Shown here: positions 63,323-64,000 of the stretch, one piece after another | Layout of the letters: every line of letters starts with the position of its first letter | How positions within the stretch are numbered: position 1 is the stretch's first letter | NCBI GenBank assembly: GCA_963205335.1 | Contig: CAUJIM010000038.1 | Span: forward strand, 21,332 to 85,331 | Source of the DNA: Pseudomonadota bacterium | Lineage (GTDB): Bacteria; Pseudomonadota; Gammaproteobacteria; Burkholderiales; Burkholderiaceae_C | Direction: 5' to 3' | DNA: 64,000 bases | The notes under the pieces: generated by a model | Seen by the model: only the letters and a program-made list of their open reading frames with translations | Told to the model about the DNA's origin: nothing | The model's database searches: none | Position numbers and translations under genes: made by a program

Positions 63323-64000
63323 ATGCCCGAGTTTGCCAAGGAAACCCTGCCCGTCAGTCTCGAAGACGAAATGCGGCGCAGTTATCTCGACTACGCCATG
63401 AGCGTGATCGTGGGCCGGGCGCTGCCGGATGCGCGCGATGGCCTCAAGCCCGTGCACCGGCGCGTGCTCTACGCGATGCACGAGCTGAACAACGACTGGA
63501 ACCGGCCGTACAAGAAGTCGGCGCGCATCGTCGGCGACGTGATCGGCAAGTACCACCCGCACGGCGACAGCGCGGTCTACGACACCATCGTGCGCATGGC
63601 GCAGGACTTTTCGCTGCGCCACATGCTGGTGGACGGCCAGGGCAACTTCGGCAGCGTGGACGGCGACAACGCCGCAGCCATGCGCTACACCGAGATCCGC
63701 CTGTCGAAGATCGCGCACGAGATGCTGGCCGACATCGACAAGGAGACGGTGGATTTCGGCCCCAACTACGACGGCAGCGAGAAGGAGCCGCTGGTGCTGC
63801 CGGCGCGCCTGCCCAACCTGCTGGTCAACGGCAGCGCCGGCATCGCCGTGGGCATGGCGACCAACATTCCGCCGCACAACCTGAACGAGGTGGTCGACGC
63901 CTGCCTGCACCTGCTGCGCGCGCCCGACGCGAGCATCGACGAGCTGATGGAGATCATCCCGGCGCCGGACTTCCCCACCGCCGGCATCATCTACGGCATC
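63323..64000 (+). CDS. gyrA: DNA gyrase subunit A, 5' part
   Basis: The first 226 codons; the gene runs off the window. [20 protein letters not shown]..., winged-helix region with the catalytic Tyr122 ([10 protein letters not shown]) and the quinolone region [18 protein letters not shown] carrying Ser83 and Asp87, both wild type in E. coli numbering. A long leader (63091-63322) separates it from the divergent ompA-like gene. The signal [15 protein letters not shown] at the end is typical for GyrA. Confidence 0.97.
   Translation, partial: MPEFAKETLPVSLEDEMRRSYLDYAMSVIVGRALPDARDGLKPVHRRVLYAMHELNNDWNRPYKKSARIVGDVIGKYHPHGDSAVYDTIVRMAQDFSLRHMLVDGQGNFGSVDGDNAAAMRYTEIRLSKIAHEMLADIDKETVDFGPNYDGSEKEPLVLPARLPNLLVNGSAGIAVGMATNIPPHNLNEVVDACLHLLRAPDASIDELMEIIPAPDFPTAGIIYGI

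Overview
The window is high-GC chromosomal DNA from a betaproteobacterium of the order Burkholderiales, most likely the family Comamonadaceae. The evidence is the style of the core genes (E3 of pyruvate dehydrogenase with its own lipoyl domain, DUF4124 proteins, a Bug-type binding protein), a roughly 60-bp interspersed repeat of the kind I associate with comamonads, and ordinary housekeeping genes: pcnB, folK, cysM, aceE-aceF-lpdA, folD, prlC, rpiA, pyrD, dnaQ, isc genes, uvrB, mutS, recR, dnaX, 4.5S RNA and gyrA. The species cannot be fixed from sequence reading alone.

Layout. 1-9.98 kb: core and small hypothetical genes. These include a tRNA-Leu(CAA) gene split by a 237-nt group I intron, with an intron-less 40-nt tRNA-Leu relic just upstream. 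10.0-18.15 kb: a filamentous-phage array sitting in what looks like the chromosomal dif site. Three dif-like XerC/XerD sites (about 10.04, 11.84 and 18.13 kb) delimit a 1.8-kb minus-strand element and a 6.3-kb plus-strand inovirus. The small element has a gene resembling a Xer recombination activation factor but no replication or coat genes. The inovirus has a repressor, ssDNA-binding protein, HUH replication initiator, coat proteins, TspB-like adsorption protein and Zot. The small element carries inverted copies of the inovirus intergenic hairpin region and of a segment at the start of its rep gene, so it looks like a satellite using its neighbour as helper. 18.3-25.3 kb: HDOD protein and the pyruvate dehydrogenase operon. 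25.5-37.4 kb: a FixL/FixJ-like two-component pair, folD, a 268-bp MITE-like element, prlC, a glutaredoxin-like protein, rpiA, pyrD and a membrane GGDEF/EAL protein. 37.4-47 kb: tRNA-Val, dnaQ, an iscRSUA operon whose IscU lacks two of its three cluster-binding cysteines, uvrB, an aromatic aminotransferase and mutS.

47.0-59.4 kb is a catabolic island between mutS and recR. It holds a Bug-type solute-binding protein, the two subunits of a Rieske non-heme iron oxygenase without electron-transfer partners, a divergent LysR regulator, a TodS/TodT-like two-component system and a complete six-gene toluene monooxygenase operon (tmoABCDEF type). The TodS-like kinase would sense an aromatic effector, the TodT-like regulator would activate the operon through a tod-box-like site at about 54.8 kb, and the enzyme would hydroxylate the aromatic ring using electrons from NADH passed through TmoF and TmoC. 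59.4-64 kb returns to core genes: recR, ybaB, dnaX with a ten-A slippage site, 4.5S RNA, an OmpA-family protein and the 5' part of gyrA.

Most interesting items: the dif-integrated inovirus plus putative satellite; the group I intron in tRNA-Leu(CAA) whose 5' splice site appears to end in C rather than U; the IscU with missing cysteine ligands; the short repeat family inserted in frame into linkers of LpdA, AceF, MutS and DnaX; and the dnaX slippery run.
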